Source of the DNA: Modestobacter sp. Leaf380
GTDB taxonomy: Bacteria; Actinomycetota; Actinomycetes; Mycobacteriales; Geodermatophilaceae
NCBI RefSeq assembly: GCF_001424485.1
Contig: NZ_LMQC01000012.1
Span: 519,012 to 583,011, forward strand
DNA: 64,000 bases
Direction: 5' to 3'
Made by a program: the position numbers and the translations under genes. Under the pieces are notes generated by a model. That model ran no database searches. It was not told where the DNA came from and was given only the letters and a program-made list of their open reading frames with translations. Below, piece by piece: positions 17,158 through 25,848 of the stretch (its first letter is position 1; every line of letters starts with the position of its first letter).

Positions 17158-20100
17158 GGGGTCCTCTCGGCGGGGGTGCGGGGGCCGTTCTCCAGGTCGC
17201 CCTCGGTGTCGAGGTAGGCCTGCTTGAGCTGGGCCAGCAGCTCGGGGTCCGGCTCGGCCCACAGCTGGCGGTCGGCGGCCTCGAGCAGCCGCTCGGCGAT
17301 GCCGTGCAACGCCCAGGGGTTGGACTCCTCCATGAACGCCCGGTTCTCCGGGTCGAGCACGTAGGTCTGGGTCAGCTTCTCGTACATCCAGTCCGCGACG
17401 ACGCCGGTGGTCGCGTCGTAGCCGAAGAGGTAGTCCACCGTCGCGGCCATCTCGAAGGCGCCCTTGTAGCCGTGCCGGCGCATCGCGGCCAGCCACTTGG
17501 GGTTGACCACCCGGGCGCGGAACACCCGGGAGGTCTCCTCGACCAGCGAGCGGGTGCGCACGTGCTCGGGCCGGGTGGAGTCCCCGACGTAGGCCTTGGG
17601 CGAGCTGCCGGTCAGCGCGCGGACCGTGGCGACCATCCCGCCGTGGTACTGGAAGTAGTCGTCGGAGTCGGCGATGTCGTGCTCGCGGGTGTCGATGTTC
17701 TTCGCCGCGACCGCGATCCGCCGGTAGGAGGTCTCCATGTCCGGTCGGGCCGCGACACCGTCGAGGTCCCGGCCGTAGGCGTAGCCGCCCCACACCGCGT
17801 AGACCTCGGCCAGGTCGGCGTCGGTGCGCCAGTCCCGGCTGTCGATCAGCGACAGCAGGCCCGCGCCGTACGCGCCGGGCTTGGACCCGAAGACCCGGGT
17901 GGTGGCCCGGCGGCGGTCCCCGTGCTCGGCGACGTCGGCGTCCACGTGGGCCTTGACGAAGTTCTGCTCCGGCGTCTCCTCCAGCCCCGCGGCGAGGGTG
18001 ACGGCGTCGTCCATCATCGTCACCACGTGCGGGAAGGCGTCCCGGAAGAACCCGGAGATGCGCACCGTGACGTCGATCCGCGGCCGGCCCAGCTCGGGCA
18101 GCGGGATCGGCTCCAGCTTCGTGACCCGGCGGGACGCCTCGTCCCACACCGGCCGGACGCCGAGCAGCGCGAGCACCTGGGCGACGTCGTCCCCGGAGGT
18201 GCGCATGGCCGAGGTGCCCCACACCGAGAGCCCGACCGAGCGCGGGTGCTCGCCGGTCTCGGTGACGTAGCGGTCCACCAGGGACTCTGCCAGGCCCTGC
18301 CCGGTCTCCCAGGCCAGCCGGGACGGGACGGCGCGCGGGTCCACGGAGTAGAAGTTCCGGCCGGTCGGCAGCACGTTGACCAGCCCGCGCAACGGGGAGC
18401 CCGAGGGCCCGGCCGGCACGTAGCCGCCGTCCAGGGCGTGCAGGGCCATGTCGATCTCGTCGGTGGTCCTGGCCAGCCGCGGCACGACCTCCTCGACGGC
18501 GAAGCGCAGCACCCGCTCGACGTCGGCGTGCGGCTCGCCCAGCACGCCCTCGATCACGGTGGGGACGGCGTCGGCGGTCCAGCCGGCCTCCTCCATCCCG
18601 GTGACCAGGGCCAGCGCGCGGGCCTCGACGTCGTCGGTCTCGTGCAGGCCGGCGGAACCGTCCTCGACCAGGCCGAGCGCCTCGCGCAGACCCGGCATGG
18701 CGACCGAGCCGCCCCAGATCTGCCGGGCCCGCAGGATCGCCAGCACCAGCCCGACCCGGGCGTCGCCCTCGGGCGGGGAGCCGAACACGTGCAGCCCGTC
18801 GCGGATCTGGCTGTCCTTGATGGCGCACAGCCAGCCGTCGACGTTGAGGATCATCTCGTCGAACTCGGCGTCGTGCGGCCGGTCGTCCAGGCCCAGGTCG
18901 TGGTCGAGCTTGGCGGCCTGGATCAGCGTCCAGATCTGCTGCCGGACGGCGGGCAGCTTCGGCGGGTCCATCGCGGCGATGTTGGCGTGCTCGTCGAGCA
19001 GCTGCTCCAGCCGGGCGATGTCGCCGTAGGTGTCCGCGCGGGCCATCGGCGGCACCATGTGGTCGACCAGCACCGCGTGCGCCCGGCGCTTGGCCTGACT
19101 GCCCTCGCCGGGGTCGTTGACCAGGAACGGGTAGACCATCGGCAGGTCGCCCAGGGCCGCGTCGGGCGCGCAGGCCGCCGACAGGCCCACGGTCTTGCCG
19201 GGCATCCACTCCAGGTTGCCGTGCTTGCCCACGTGCACGACCGCGTGCGCGCCGAAAGACGACCGCAGCCAGTGGTAGGCAGCCAGGTAGTGGTGGGAGG
19301 GCGGCAGGTCCGGGTCGTGGTAGATCGCGATCGGGTTCTCCCCGAACCCGCGCGGGGGCTGGACCATGACCACGACGTTCCCGGCGCGCAGCGCGGCGAA
19401 GACGATGCAGTCGTCGGTCGGGTCCACGAAGAGCTCGCCGGGCGGCGGGCCCCAGTGCTCGACCATCCGGTCGGTCAGCTCGGCGGGCAGCGAGTCGAAG
19501 AAGGTGCGGTAGGCGGCGGCCGGGATGCGCACCGGGTTGCCGCTCAGCTGCTCCTGGGTGAGCCAGTCCGGGTCCTGGCCGCCGGCCTCGATGAGGGCGT
19601 GCACCAGCCGGTCGCCGTCCAGCTCGGCGACGCCGGGCAGCGAGCCCTCGCCGTCGAAGGGGCCGATGTCGTAGCCCTGCCCGGCCATCGCGGCCAGCAG
19701 CCGGACCACCGACGCCGGGGTGTCCAGGCCGACCGCGTTGCCGATCCGGGAGTGCTTGGTCGGGTAGGCCGACAGCATCACCACGATCTTGCGGTCGGCC
19801 GGGGCGGTGTGCCGCAGCCGGGCGTGCGCCACGGCGATGCCCGCGACCCGGGCCGAGCGCTCCAGGTCGGGCACGTAGGAGGTCAGGCCCTCGTCGTCGA
19901 CCTCCTTGAAGGAGAACGGCACGGTGATGATCCGGCCGTCGAACTCCGGGATGGCGACCTGGTTGCCGACGTCCAGCGGGGACAGCCCGTCGTCGTTGGC
20001 CGCCCACGTCTCCCGGGGGGTGCCCAGCACCAGGCCCTGGATGACCGGGATGTCCAGGCGGGCGAGCTCGCCGACGTCCCAGGCGCCGTCGTCCCCACCG

Positions 20101-20810
20101 GCCTGGGCCGTGGCCGGGCGGGAGCCGCCGGCCGCGAGCACCGTGACGACCATGGCGTCGACGGTGCGCAGCACGTCGAGCATCTCCGGGGCCACCGAGC
20201 GCAGCGAGGCGCAGTAGACCGGCACCGGCACGCCGCCGGCGGTCTCGACGGCCTCGCACAGCGTGTGCACGAAGGCGGTGTTCCCGGCCAGGTGGTGCGC
20301 CCGGTAGTAGAGGACGGCGATCCGCGGGCCGGTGGCCGTGGACTCCCGGCCCAGCAGGCCCCAGTCCGGGGCGACCGACGGGCGCTCGAAGCCCTCGCCG
20401 TCCAGCAGCACGGTGTCGGCCAGGAAGCGGTGCAGCTCGACGATGTTGTCCGGCCCGCCCTGCGCCAGGTAGGCGTGCGCGTCGGTGGCCACGCCCATCG
20501 GGACGGTGGACAGCGCCATCAGCTCGGCGTCGGGCAGCTGCTCCCCGCCCAGGACGACGACCGGCAGGCCGCTGTCCAGCAGTGGCCGCAGCATGTCCTC
20601 GTACTTGCGGGCCGCCCCCAGGATCCGGACCACGACCAGGTCGGTGCCGGCGGCGAACCCGGCGAGGTCGCCGGTGCCGACCCGGTAGGGGTTGCCCAGC
20701 TTCCAGTCCGAGTCGCTGGCCCGGGCCGACAGCAGGTCGGTGTCGGAGGTGGACAGCAGCGTGAAGGTGCGCTGGGTGCTCTGCGCGTTCTGGGTGCTCT
20801 GGGTGCTCAT
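17154..20810 (-). CDS. cobN: Aerobic cobaltochelatase large subunit CobN
   Basis: This 1218-residue protein is the large subunit of the ATP-dependent chelatase that inserts cobalt into hydrogenobyrinic acid a,c-diamide. Family motifs include HVGKHGNLEWMPGKTVGLS (middle), MVYPFLVNDPGEGSQAKRR, YRVGTGDLAG near the N-terminus, and QFLVWGTSAMRTSGDD-like LSVWGTSAMRTSGDDVAQ. I placed the start at ATG 20810 (MSTQSTQNAQ), 13 bases after GAGGGAAGG; the frame is open to 20855 but that part lies in the leader. A cobalamin riboswitch precedes it. The AAA+ partner subunits (CobS/CobT or ChlI/ChlD) are not in this window. Confidence 0.95.
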   Translation of the reverse strand: MSTQSTQNAQSTQRTFTLLSTSDTDLLSARASDSDWKLGNPYRVGTGDLAGFAAGTDLVVVRILGAARKYEDMLRPLLDSGLPVVVLGGEQLPDAELMALSTVPMGVATDAHAYLAQGGPDNIVELHRFLADTVLLDGEGFERPSVAPDWGLLGRESTATGPRIAVLYYRAHHLAGNTAFVHTLCEAVETAGGVPVPVYCASLRSVAPEMLDVLRTVDAMVVTVLAAGGSRPATAQAGGDDGAWDVGELARLDIPVIQGLVLGTPRETWAANDDGLSPLDVGNQVAIPEFDGRIITVPFSFKEVDDEGLTSYVPDLERSARVAGIAVAHARLRHTAPADRKIVVMLSAYPTKHSRIGNAVGLDTPASVVRLLAAMAGQGYDIGPFDGEGSLPGVAELDGDRLVHALIEAGGQDPDWLTQEQLSGNPVRIPAAAYRTFFDSLPAELTDRMVEHWGPPPGELFVDPTDDCIVFAALRAGNVVVMVQPPRGFGENPIAIYHDPDLPPSHHYLAAYHWLRSSFGAHAVVHVGKHGNLEWMPGKTVGLSAACAPDAALGDLPMVYPFLVNDPGEGSQAKRRAHAVLVDHMVPPMARADTYGDIARLEQLLDEHANIAAMDPPKLPAVRQQIWTLIQAAKLDHDLGLDDRPHDAEFDEMILNVDGWLCAIKDSQIRDGLHVFGSPPEGDARVGLVLAILRARQIWGGSVAMPGLREALGLVEDGSAGLHETDDVEARALALVTGMEEAGWTADAVPTVIEGVLGEPHADVERVLRFAVEEVVPRLARTTDEIDMALHALDGGYVPAGPSGSPLRGLVNVLPTGRNFYSVDPRAVPSRLAWETGQGLAESLVDRYVTETGEHPRSVGLSVWGTSAMRTSGDDVAQVLALLGVRPVWDEASRRVTKLEPIPLPELGRPRIDVTVRISGFFRDAFPHVVTMMDDAVTLAAGLEETPEQNFVKAHVDADVAEHGDRRRATTRVFGSKPGAYGAGLLSLIDSRDWRTDADLAEVYAVWGGYAYGRDLDGVAARPDMETSYRRIAVAAKNIDTREHDIADSDDYFQYHGGMVATVRALTGSSPKAYVGDSTRPEHVRTRSLVEETSRVFRARVVNPKWLAAMRRHGYKGAFEMAATVDYLFGYDATTGVVADWMYEKLTQTYVLDPENRAFMEESNPWALHGIAERLLEAADRQLWAEPDPELLAQLKQAYLDTEGDLENGPRTPAERTP

Positions 20811-20852
20811 GGGGTGAGGCCTTCCCTCGGGATCCGCGCCCCGGTCGTCGGG

Positions 20853-20944
20853 CACGGCAGCCGGAGTGTCTGGCTCACCCCGAGGGGCTCACAGTGGCGG
20901 GACCGCGCCGGCGTCGCACCGGACTTCCTCGCTGCACTGCCGTG
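20853..20944 (-). promoter_or_regulatory. Cobalamin (B12) riboswitch aptamer upstream of cobN
   Basis: Read on the minus strand, the region has the B12-riboswitch core: GAGGAAGTCCGGTGCGA, then CCGGCGCGGTCCCGCCACTGTG (the B12 box), then GAGCCAGAC. An 8-bp closing stem pairs CACGGCAG (20944-20937) with CTGCCGTG (20860-20853). An internal GGGGTGAG (20881-20874) is complementary to CTCACCCC (20818-20811) directly before the start codon, a plausible L5-L13 kissing contact or switching helix. Bound cobalamin should reduce CobN translation. Confidence 0.85.
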
Positions 20945-20976
20945 ATCGGGCCCGACGCTACCGGGCCGCACCGGCG

Positions 20977-21015
20977 GACCCCCTCCACCGCCTGCCCGGC
21001 ACGGTGGAGGGGGTC
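20977..21015 (-). terminator. Hairpin after the acyl-CoA synthetase gene
   Basis: GACCCCCTCCACCG (20977-20990) pairs perfectly with 21002-21015: a 14-bp stem with an 11-base loop. It begins 5 bases after the synthetase stop on the minus strand and insulates the cobN riboswitch from upstream transcription. No U-tract. Confidence 0.7.
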
Positions 21016-21019
21016 GACT

Positions 21020-22681
21020 TCAGTTCCGGGCGCGCAGCTCCCGGCGCAGGATCTTGCCGGTGGTGGTCTTGGGCAGCTCGTCCACGACCTCCACGTACCG
21101 GGGGTACTTGTAGGCCGCCATCCGCTCCCTGGACCAGGCGATGACCTCCTCGGGGTCGATCGTGGCGCCGGGCTTGGGCGAGACGTAGGCCTTCACCGTC
21201 TCCCCCCGCACCTCGTCGGGGATGCCGACGACCGCGACCTCACGCACCGCGGGGTGGCCGTAGAGCACGTCCTCCACCTCGCGGGGCCAGACCTTGTAGC
21301 CGGCCGCGTTGATCATGTCCTTCTTGCGGTCGACCAGGAAGAACCAGCCCTGGGCGTCCATGAAGCCGACGTCGCCGGTCCGCAGCTCCCCGCCGGGGAT
21401 CTGCTCCGCGGTGGCGTCGGGCCGCTCCCAGTACCCGGGCACGACCTGCGGCCCGGACGTGGCGAACTCCCCGACCTCGCCGACCGGCAGCTCCTCGCCG
21501 TCCTCACCGAGGACCCGGACGACGGTGTCGTAGACCGGCACCCCGACGCTCAGCGCGCCGGAGTTCTCGTCGACCGGTGCCCGCACGCCCATCGGCACCC
21601 CGTGCGACGGGCTGTTGGTCTCGGTCAGCCCGTAGATGTTGTGCACGTAGACGCCGAGCTCCTCCTCCAGCCGGTCGGTGACCGCCGGGGCGATCGGGGC
21701 GCCACCGGAGTAGACCGCCCGCAGGGAGGTGAAGTCCTCCCGGGAGGCCCCGGTGGCGTTGCCCAGCGCGATGAAGACCGCGATCGCCCCGACGGTGAAC
21801 GTCGGCCGGTGCTCCCGGATCGCCTCCAGCACCACGTCGGGCTGGAAGCGGTGGGCCAGCACCAGCGGGCAGCCGACCAGCATCGCGATCGCGACGTGGC
21901 CGATCAGCCCGGTGATGTGGAACAGCGGCGCGACTCCCAGGACGGAGTCCTCGGGGCCCAGCCGCATCCACTCGCGGTAGGTGTAGGCGTTGAACGTCAT
22001 CGAGGAGTGGGTGTTCATGGCGCCCTTGGGGCGCCCCGTCGTCCCCGAGGTGTAGGTCAGCACGCCGATGTCGTCCCCGGACAGCGAGACCGGCGGCGGC
22101 TGCTGCCCGGCGTGGGTCTCCAGCAGGTCACCCAGGTCCAGGGTGCCCTCGGGCCGGCTCTTGACCGTGCCCTCGAACAGCCGCGGGTCGGCTCGGGTCT
22201 GGTGGTCCAGCCCCGAGCAGGTGACGACGGTCTGCACCCGGGTCTCCCCGGCGGCGATGACGTCGCGCGCCACCGTCTCGTACAGCTCGTCCAGGCACAG
22301 CAGCGCGGTCGCCCCGGAGTCGGCGAGCAGGTAGGTCAGCTCACCGGCCTTGTTCATGGGGTTGATCGCGACCGCCGCACCGCCGGCCTTCCACGCGCCG
22401 AGCAGCCCGATGACGAACGCCGGGTCGTTCTGCACGTAGAGGCCCATCCGGTCACCGGCGGCGAACCCGGCGTCCAGCAGCCCCACGGCCAGGGCGTCGG
22501 AGGCCGCGTCCAGGTCGCGGTAGGTGAGCGTGCCGTCGAAGTAGCGGATCGCCACCGCGTCCGGGGTGCCCGCCACGGTCGCCTGGAAGACCGCGAGCAG
22601 GGTGTCGTGCTCCGGGGTGATCGAGGCCGGCTGGCCCTCGCCGTAGAGGGCCAGCCACGGCTTGTCGGTGTAGACGCTCAT
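21020..22681 (-). CDS. Acyl-CoA synthetase (AMP-forming, FadD-like)
   Basis: This 553-residue ANL-superfamily ligase activates a carboxylic acid to its CoA thioester through an acyl-AMP. The AMP-binding signature LTYTSGTTGRPKGAM lies near residue 200, the A5-type motif IYGLTETN near 345, the hinge/GD motif LRTGDVGFMDAQGWFFLVDR near 430, and the catalytic lysine in TTTGKILRR at the C-terminus. Substrate unknown; context suggests fatty or alicyclic/aromatic acid degradation. ATG start; the upstream cyclase gene ends 7 bases before it, so the two are co-transcribed. Confidence 0.9.
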   Translation of the reverse strand: MSVYTDKPWLALYGEGQPASITPEHDTLLAVFQATVAGTPDAVAIRYFDGTLTYRDLDAASDALAVGLLDAGFAAGDRMGLYVQNDPAFVIGLLGAWKAGGAAVAINPMNKAGELTYLLADSGATALLCLDELYETVARDVIAAGETRVQTVVTCSGLDHQTRADPRLFEGTVKSRPEGTLDLGDLLETHAGQQPPPVSLSGDDIGVLTYTSGTTGRPKGAMNTHSSMTFNAYTYREWMRLGPEDSVLGVAPLFHITGLIGHVAIAMLVGCPLVLAHRFQPDVVLEAIREHRPTFTVGAIAVFIALGNATGASREDFTSLRAVYSGGAPIAPAVTDRLEEELGVYVHNIYGLTETNSPSHGVPMGVRAPVDENSGALSVGVPVYDTVVRVLGEDGEELPVGEVGEFATSGPQVVPGYWERPDATAEQIPGGELRTGDVGFMDAQGWFFLVDRKKDMINAAGYKVWPREVEDVLYGHPAVREVAVVGIPDEVRGETVKAYVSPKPGATIDPEEVIAWSRERMAAYKYPRYVEVVDELPKTTTGKILRRELRARN

Positions 22682-22688
22682 GCCGCGG

Positions 22689-23657
22689 TCAGCGGATCGC
22701 GACCGGGTTGACCGGGGCGCCGGTGCCGTTGACGACCTTGAGCGGGGCGGCCACGTAGAGGAAGGTCCAGCGGCCGTCGGCGGCGCAGGCGTCGGCCAGG
22801 TCGTCGAGCCAGGCGATCTCGGTCAGCGTCACGCCCAGGTTGCGCATCAGCGCGCAGTGCAGCGGCAGCGCGACACCGCTGACCGGGTCGTAGGTGACCT
22901 CGTTGGCGATGGTGTCGGTGACCAGGTTGGGGATCTCGTTGGACTGGAACCACTCGACGAGCTCGCGGGAGTAGGTCAGGCCGGGCTCGGCGAAGCCGTC
23001 GTAGAACTTCTCCGGGTCGTTGAGGTCGTACCAGTACTTCATCCAGCCGGTCCGGATCACCAGGATGTCGTGCGGCAGGATCTCCACGCCCTGGGCGGCC
23101 GCGGCGGCCTCGAGGTCGGTGTGGTCGAAGGTCTCGCCCTTGTCCAGCCACTCCTTGCCGCGGTGGCGGGCCATGTCGATGAGCACGCCGCGCCCGACGA
23201 TGCCCTTCTCCGCGATCGGCAGCACCGAGGCCTTCTGCATCGCATCGACGGTGGAGCGGGCGTCGTAGCCGTTCCAGAGCTTGCCGTCGTACCAGACGTG
23301 GCCCAGTGCGTCGTACTGCGTGGAGCCCTGCAGGAACATCAGCGCGGTGTCGTCGGCGTAGTGCAGGCCGCCGGGGAACTGCGGGGCGGCGTCGGTGTCC
23401 CAGGTGGACTCGTCGAGCTCGTTCTTGCGCTCGATCCCGCGACGGCCGGGCCACAGCGGGTCGCCGGGGGACTCGGCGCGGCCCATCTGGATCTGCAGCG
23501 TGAAGGTCTCACCGCTCGTGATGTGCTGGGCGCCGCGCAGGACCTCGGCGGCGTCCAGGTAGTTCAGCGAGCCGAGCTCGTCGTCGGGGCCCCACTTGCC
23601 CCAGTTGGACGGGGCGTCGTCGCCCAGGACCTCGCGCATGGCAGGAACGTCGGACAC
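22689..23657 (-). CDS. Cyclase family protein (kynurenine-formamidase-like metal hydrolase fold)
   Basis: This 322-residue protein of the putative-cyclase family (PF04199) has the family start NWGKWGPDDELGSLNYLDA and the segment STQYDALGHVWYDGKLWNG, where metal-ligand His/Asp residues sit. It probably hydrolyses or dehydrates a ring or amide intermediate; members occur in aromatic and CoA-linked catabolic clusters. I chose GTG 23657 because GAGGAG is 6-9 bases upstream. It heads a two-gene unit with the acyl-CoA synthetase. Confidence 0.82.
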   Translation of the reverse strand: MSDVPAMREVLGDDAPSNWGKWGPDDELGSLNYLDAAEVLRGAQHITSGETFTLQIQMGRAESPGDPLWPGRRGIERKNELDESTWDTDAAPQFPGGLHYADDTALMFLQGSTQYDALGHVWYDGKLWNGYDARSTVDAMQKASVLPIAEKGIVGRGVLIDMARHRGKEWLDKGETFDHTDLEAAAAAQGVEILPHDILVIRTGWMKYWYDLNDPEKFYDGFAEPGLTYSRELVEWFQSNEIPNLVTDTIANEVTYDPVSGVALPLHCALMRNLGVTLTEIAWLDDLADACAADGRWTFLYVAAPLKVVNGTGAPVNPVAIR

Positions 23658-23686
23658 AGTCGTCTCCTCGCTGAGTGACCTCTGGA

Positions 23687-23717
23687 CCCGTGCGGCAGGA
23701 CCGAACGCTCGCACGGG
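23687..23717. promoter_or_regulatory. Inverted half-sites CCCGTGC / GCACGGG upstream of the cyclase gene
   Basis: CCCGTGC (23687-23693) and GCACGGG (23711-23717) are exact complements 17 bases apart, between the cyclase start and the end of the XRE-TetR gene. The core CCGTGC/GCACGG matches the tighter palindrome at 25786-25805, so both could be bound by the same regulator. Weak evidence. Confidence 0.3.
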
Positions 23718-23757
23718 ACGTGTGCGATCGGATGATGCAGGTCACACGACCCGGGGG

Positions 23758-24657
23758 TCAAGGGCGTCCCAGCAGGTCCAGGGCGAAGCCGACGTACTGG
23801 GCGGCCAGCTGCTCCGGGGACGTCGGCCCGCCGGGCCGGTACCACTGCGGGATCGCGGTGCACATGGTCACCACGGCGCGGGCGGCGTCCCCGGGGGCGG
23901 CGGTGGTCAGCTGCCCGGCGGCGACCGCGGTGACCACCTCGTCGTCCAGGGCCTGCTGCTGGGCCCGCCGGACGGCGGCCAGCCGGGCGTAGTCCGGCGG
24001 GGCGAGGCTGCGCATCTCGCTGGCGCCCAGGAACCCGGTCTGCCGCCGGTGGCTGTGGTTGAGGGCCAGGCACTCCACGACCAGCCCGACCCGCTCCAGG
24101 GGGTCGACCCCCTCCGCGCGGGCGGCCCGGACCCGGGCGTCCAGGTCGCGCATCGTGAGGTCCAGCAGCGCGACGAGCATGTCGTACTTGCTCTCGTAGT
24201 AGTGGTACAGCCCGGAGACCGAGAGCCCGGCGCGGGCGGCGATCGTCCGGATGGTCGAGCCGTGGTAGCCGACCTCGACGAAGGCGGCCAGCGCCGCGGC
24301 GAGCGCCGGGTCCAGCTGGAGGGGGCCGTACCGCCGCCAGTCCCCGGCCACGAAGACCCCGTCGGGACCGGTCGGTCTGGTGCCGGGGGTGGTGGTCACC
24401 TCGGTCCGGTCGACGACGCCGGGGGCCAGCCGGCTGCCCCCGGGCCGGAACACCCGCTCGACCGGGACGTCGAGCAGCTCGGCGATCCGGGCCACCCGGA
24501 CGGCACTGACCCCGGTGTGCCCGTTCTCGATGGCGCTCAGCGTCCCGGGGCTGACCTGCAGCTGCTCGGCCAGGCGGCGCAGACTGAGCCCGCGCGCGGT
24601 CCGCAGCCGGCGGATCGACTCCCCCAGCCCCGGGGAGGGTGCGGCGGGCGTGCTCAC
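23758..24657 (-). CDS. Dual-HTH regulator: XRE-type N-terminus fused to TetR-type repressor
   Basis: The 299-residue protein has a Cro/CI-type HTH at ~14-70 (LRRLAEQLQVSPGTLSAIEN) and then a TetR-type HTH at ~120-165 (IRTIAARAGLSVSGLYHYYE). A TetR ligand-binding C-terminal domain follows (LERVGLVVECLALNHS, VTMCTAIPQWYRPGG). TetR regulators of this ligand-domain type often respond to acyl-CoAs. Placed between acyl-CoA genes, it likely represses them. GTG start with a GAGGTGG ribosome-binding site. The fused double DNA-binding layout is uncommon. Confidence 0.85.
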   Translation of the reverse strand: MSTPAAPSPGLGESIRRLRTARGLSLRRLAEQLQVSPGTLSAIENGHTGVSAVRVARIAELLDVPVERVFRPGGSRLAPGVVDRTEVTTTPGTRPTGPDGVFVAGDWRRYGPLQLDPALAAALAAFVEVGYHGSTIRTIAARAGLSVSGLYHYYESKYDMLVALLDLTMRDLDARVRAARAEGVDPLERVGLVVECLALNHSHRRQTGFLGASEMRSLAPPDYARLAAVRRAQQQALDDEVVTAVAAGQLTTAAPGDAARAVVTMCTAIPQWYRPGGPTSPEQLAAQYVGFALDLLGRP

Positions 24658-24676
24658 GGGACCACCTCGGGACGGT

Positions 24677-24699
24677 GTTCAGCTCAACTGGACGTTCAG
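24677..24699. promoter_or_regulatory. Direct repeat GTTCAG...GTTCAG upstream of the XRE-TetR gene
   Basis: GTTCAG occurs at 24677-24682 and 24694-24699, 17 bases apart, in the 100-base gap between the regulator and the phosphotransferase gene. Possible autoregulatory site; otherwise unremarkable. Confidence 0.25.
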
Positions 24700-24757
24700 C
24701 GTGCCTGAGCGTAGGCCGGGCACGCACGCAGAGCCAGCGACGCACCCCCGACGGGGC

Positions 24758-25762
24758 TCAGGACGCTGCGTGCCCGCGCTCCACCAGCGCCGGGACGACC
24801 GCGCCCAGCCGGTCGAAGCCCTCCCCCACGGTCAGCCCGGCGACCGACCGGGAGTGGATCTGCTCGAAGATCACCGCGATCTTGAAGAAGGCCAGCCCCA
24901 GGTACCAGGGCAGCTCGGCCAGGTCGGCGCCCGCGGCCCGGCCGTAGGCGGCGGCCAGCGACCCGCCGTCCGGCCAGCCGGGCACGTCGCCGGGGACGGC
25001 GGCGACCGGGCTGTCCAGGCCGGCCATGCCGTCCCACCAGACCAGGGTGGAGGCGAGGTCGGCGAGCGGGTCGCCGAGGGTGGCCATCTCCCAGTCCAGC
25101 ACCGCGACGACGTCGGGCCGCCGGTCCGCGGTGACGACGACGTTGTCCAGCCGGTAGTCCCCGTGCACGACCGCCGCGGGTCCCCCGACCGGCACCCGGG
25201 CCCCGAGCCGGCGTCCCAGCTCGGCCAGCCCGGGCACCTCGCGCAGGTCCCCGGCCTCCAGCTGCCCCGACCACCGGGCGACCTGCCGCTCCAGGTAGCC
25301 GGCGGGCCGGCCCAGGTCACCCAGCCCGACCGCCTCGGGGTCCACCCGGTGCAGCGCGACGAGCACGTCGACCAGGGCGCCGGCGGCCGCGTCGCCGTCC
25401 ACGGCGTGCAGCTGGTCGGCCTCGCGCAGCACCACGCCGTCGGCGAACTCCATGACGTAGCAGGGCGCGCCGAGCACCTCGGGCCCGGCGAGGGCGACCG
25501 GGCGGGGCACCGGCACGGCGGTGCCGGCGAGCGCGCCGAGCACCCGGTGCTCGCGGGCGACGTCGTGCGCGGTGGCCCGGACGTGGCCCAGCGGCGGCCG
25601 GCGCAGCACCCACCGGCCGACGCCGTCGGTGAGGGCGTAGGTCAGGTTGGACCGGCCGCCGGCCAGCAGCGTGACCCGCAGCGGTCCCTGCAGCAGGCCG
25701 GGCACCGCGGCGTCCAGCCAGCGCTGCAGGGCGGCGACGTCGACGCCGGGCGGGTCCTGCAC
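24758..25762 (-). CDS. Phosphotransferase (APH/ChoK-like) family protein, acyl-CoA-dehydrogenase associated
   Basis: This 334-residue kinase-fold protein has the APH nucleotide loop LLAGGRSNLTYAL, the catalytic VVHGDYRLDNVVV (HxDxxxxN) and the metal-binding VLDWEMATLGDPLADLA. This subfamily is found next to, or fused to, acyl-CoA dehydrogenases (ACAD10/11-like), where a hydroxyacyl-CoA is thought to be phosphorylated before elimination. Here the divergent neighbour is indeed an acyl-CoA dehydrogenase. GTG 25762 is chosen for the GAGGGGG site upstream; the frame is open to 25801. Confidence 0.87.
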   Translation of the reverse strand: MQDPPGVDVAALQRWLDAAVPGLLQGPLRVTLLAGGRSNLTYALTDGVGRWVLRRPPLGHVRATAHDVAREHRVLGALAGTAVPVPRPVALAGPEVLGAPCYVMEFADGVVLREADQLHAVDGDAAAGALVDVLVALHRVDPEAVGLGDLGRPAGYLERQVARWSGQLEAGDLREVPGLAELGRRLGARVPVGGPAAVVHGDYRLDNVVVTADRRPDVVAVLDWEMATLGDPLADLASTLVWWDGMAGLDSPVAAVPGDVPGWPDGGSLAAAYGRAAGADLAELPWYLGLAFFKIAVIFEQIHSRSVAGLTVGEGFDRLGAVVPALVERGHAAS

Positions 25763-25785
25763 GGTGGGCCCCCTCGCAGTCCGGA

Positions 25786-25805
25786 CACCGTGCGTTTGCA
25801 CGGTG
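25786..25805. promoter_or_regulatory. 20-bp perfect palindrome, probable operator
   Basis: CACCGTGC-GTTT-GCACGGTG has 8-bp arms with a 4-base spacer. It lies just after the predicted transcription start of the phosphotransferase gene and ~45-60 bases from the divergent acyl-CoA-dehydrogenase promoter. The size suits a TetR-type dimer, most simply the XRE-TetR regulator encoded next door. Confidence 0.55.
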
Positions 25806-25812
25806 CCCGTCG

Positions 25813-25841
25813 AACCTGCCCGCCAGGTGCCAGGGTGTCAA
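25813..25841 (-). promoter_or_regulatory. Promoter of the phosphotransferase gene
   Basis: On the minus strand a consensus -35 TTGACA (25841-25836), a 17-base spacer and -10 CAGGTT (25818-25813). Confidence 0.55.
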
Positions 25842-25848
25842 CCACGCC

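Noticed and set aside
17154-20810. Magnesium chelatase BchH/ChlH instead of CobN
   Set aside because: The upstream B12 riboswitch and the surrounding cobalamin genes favour CobN; no bacteriochlorophyll genes are present.
16989-20945. Plus-strand open frame of 1318 codons opposite cobN
   Set aside because: It mirrors the third-position GC bias of cobN; the cobN protein has unmistakable motifs on the other strand.
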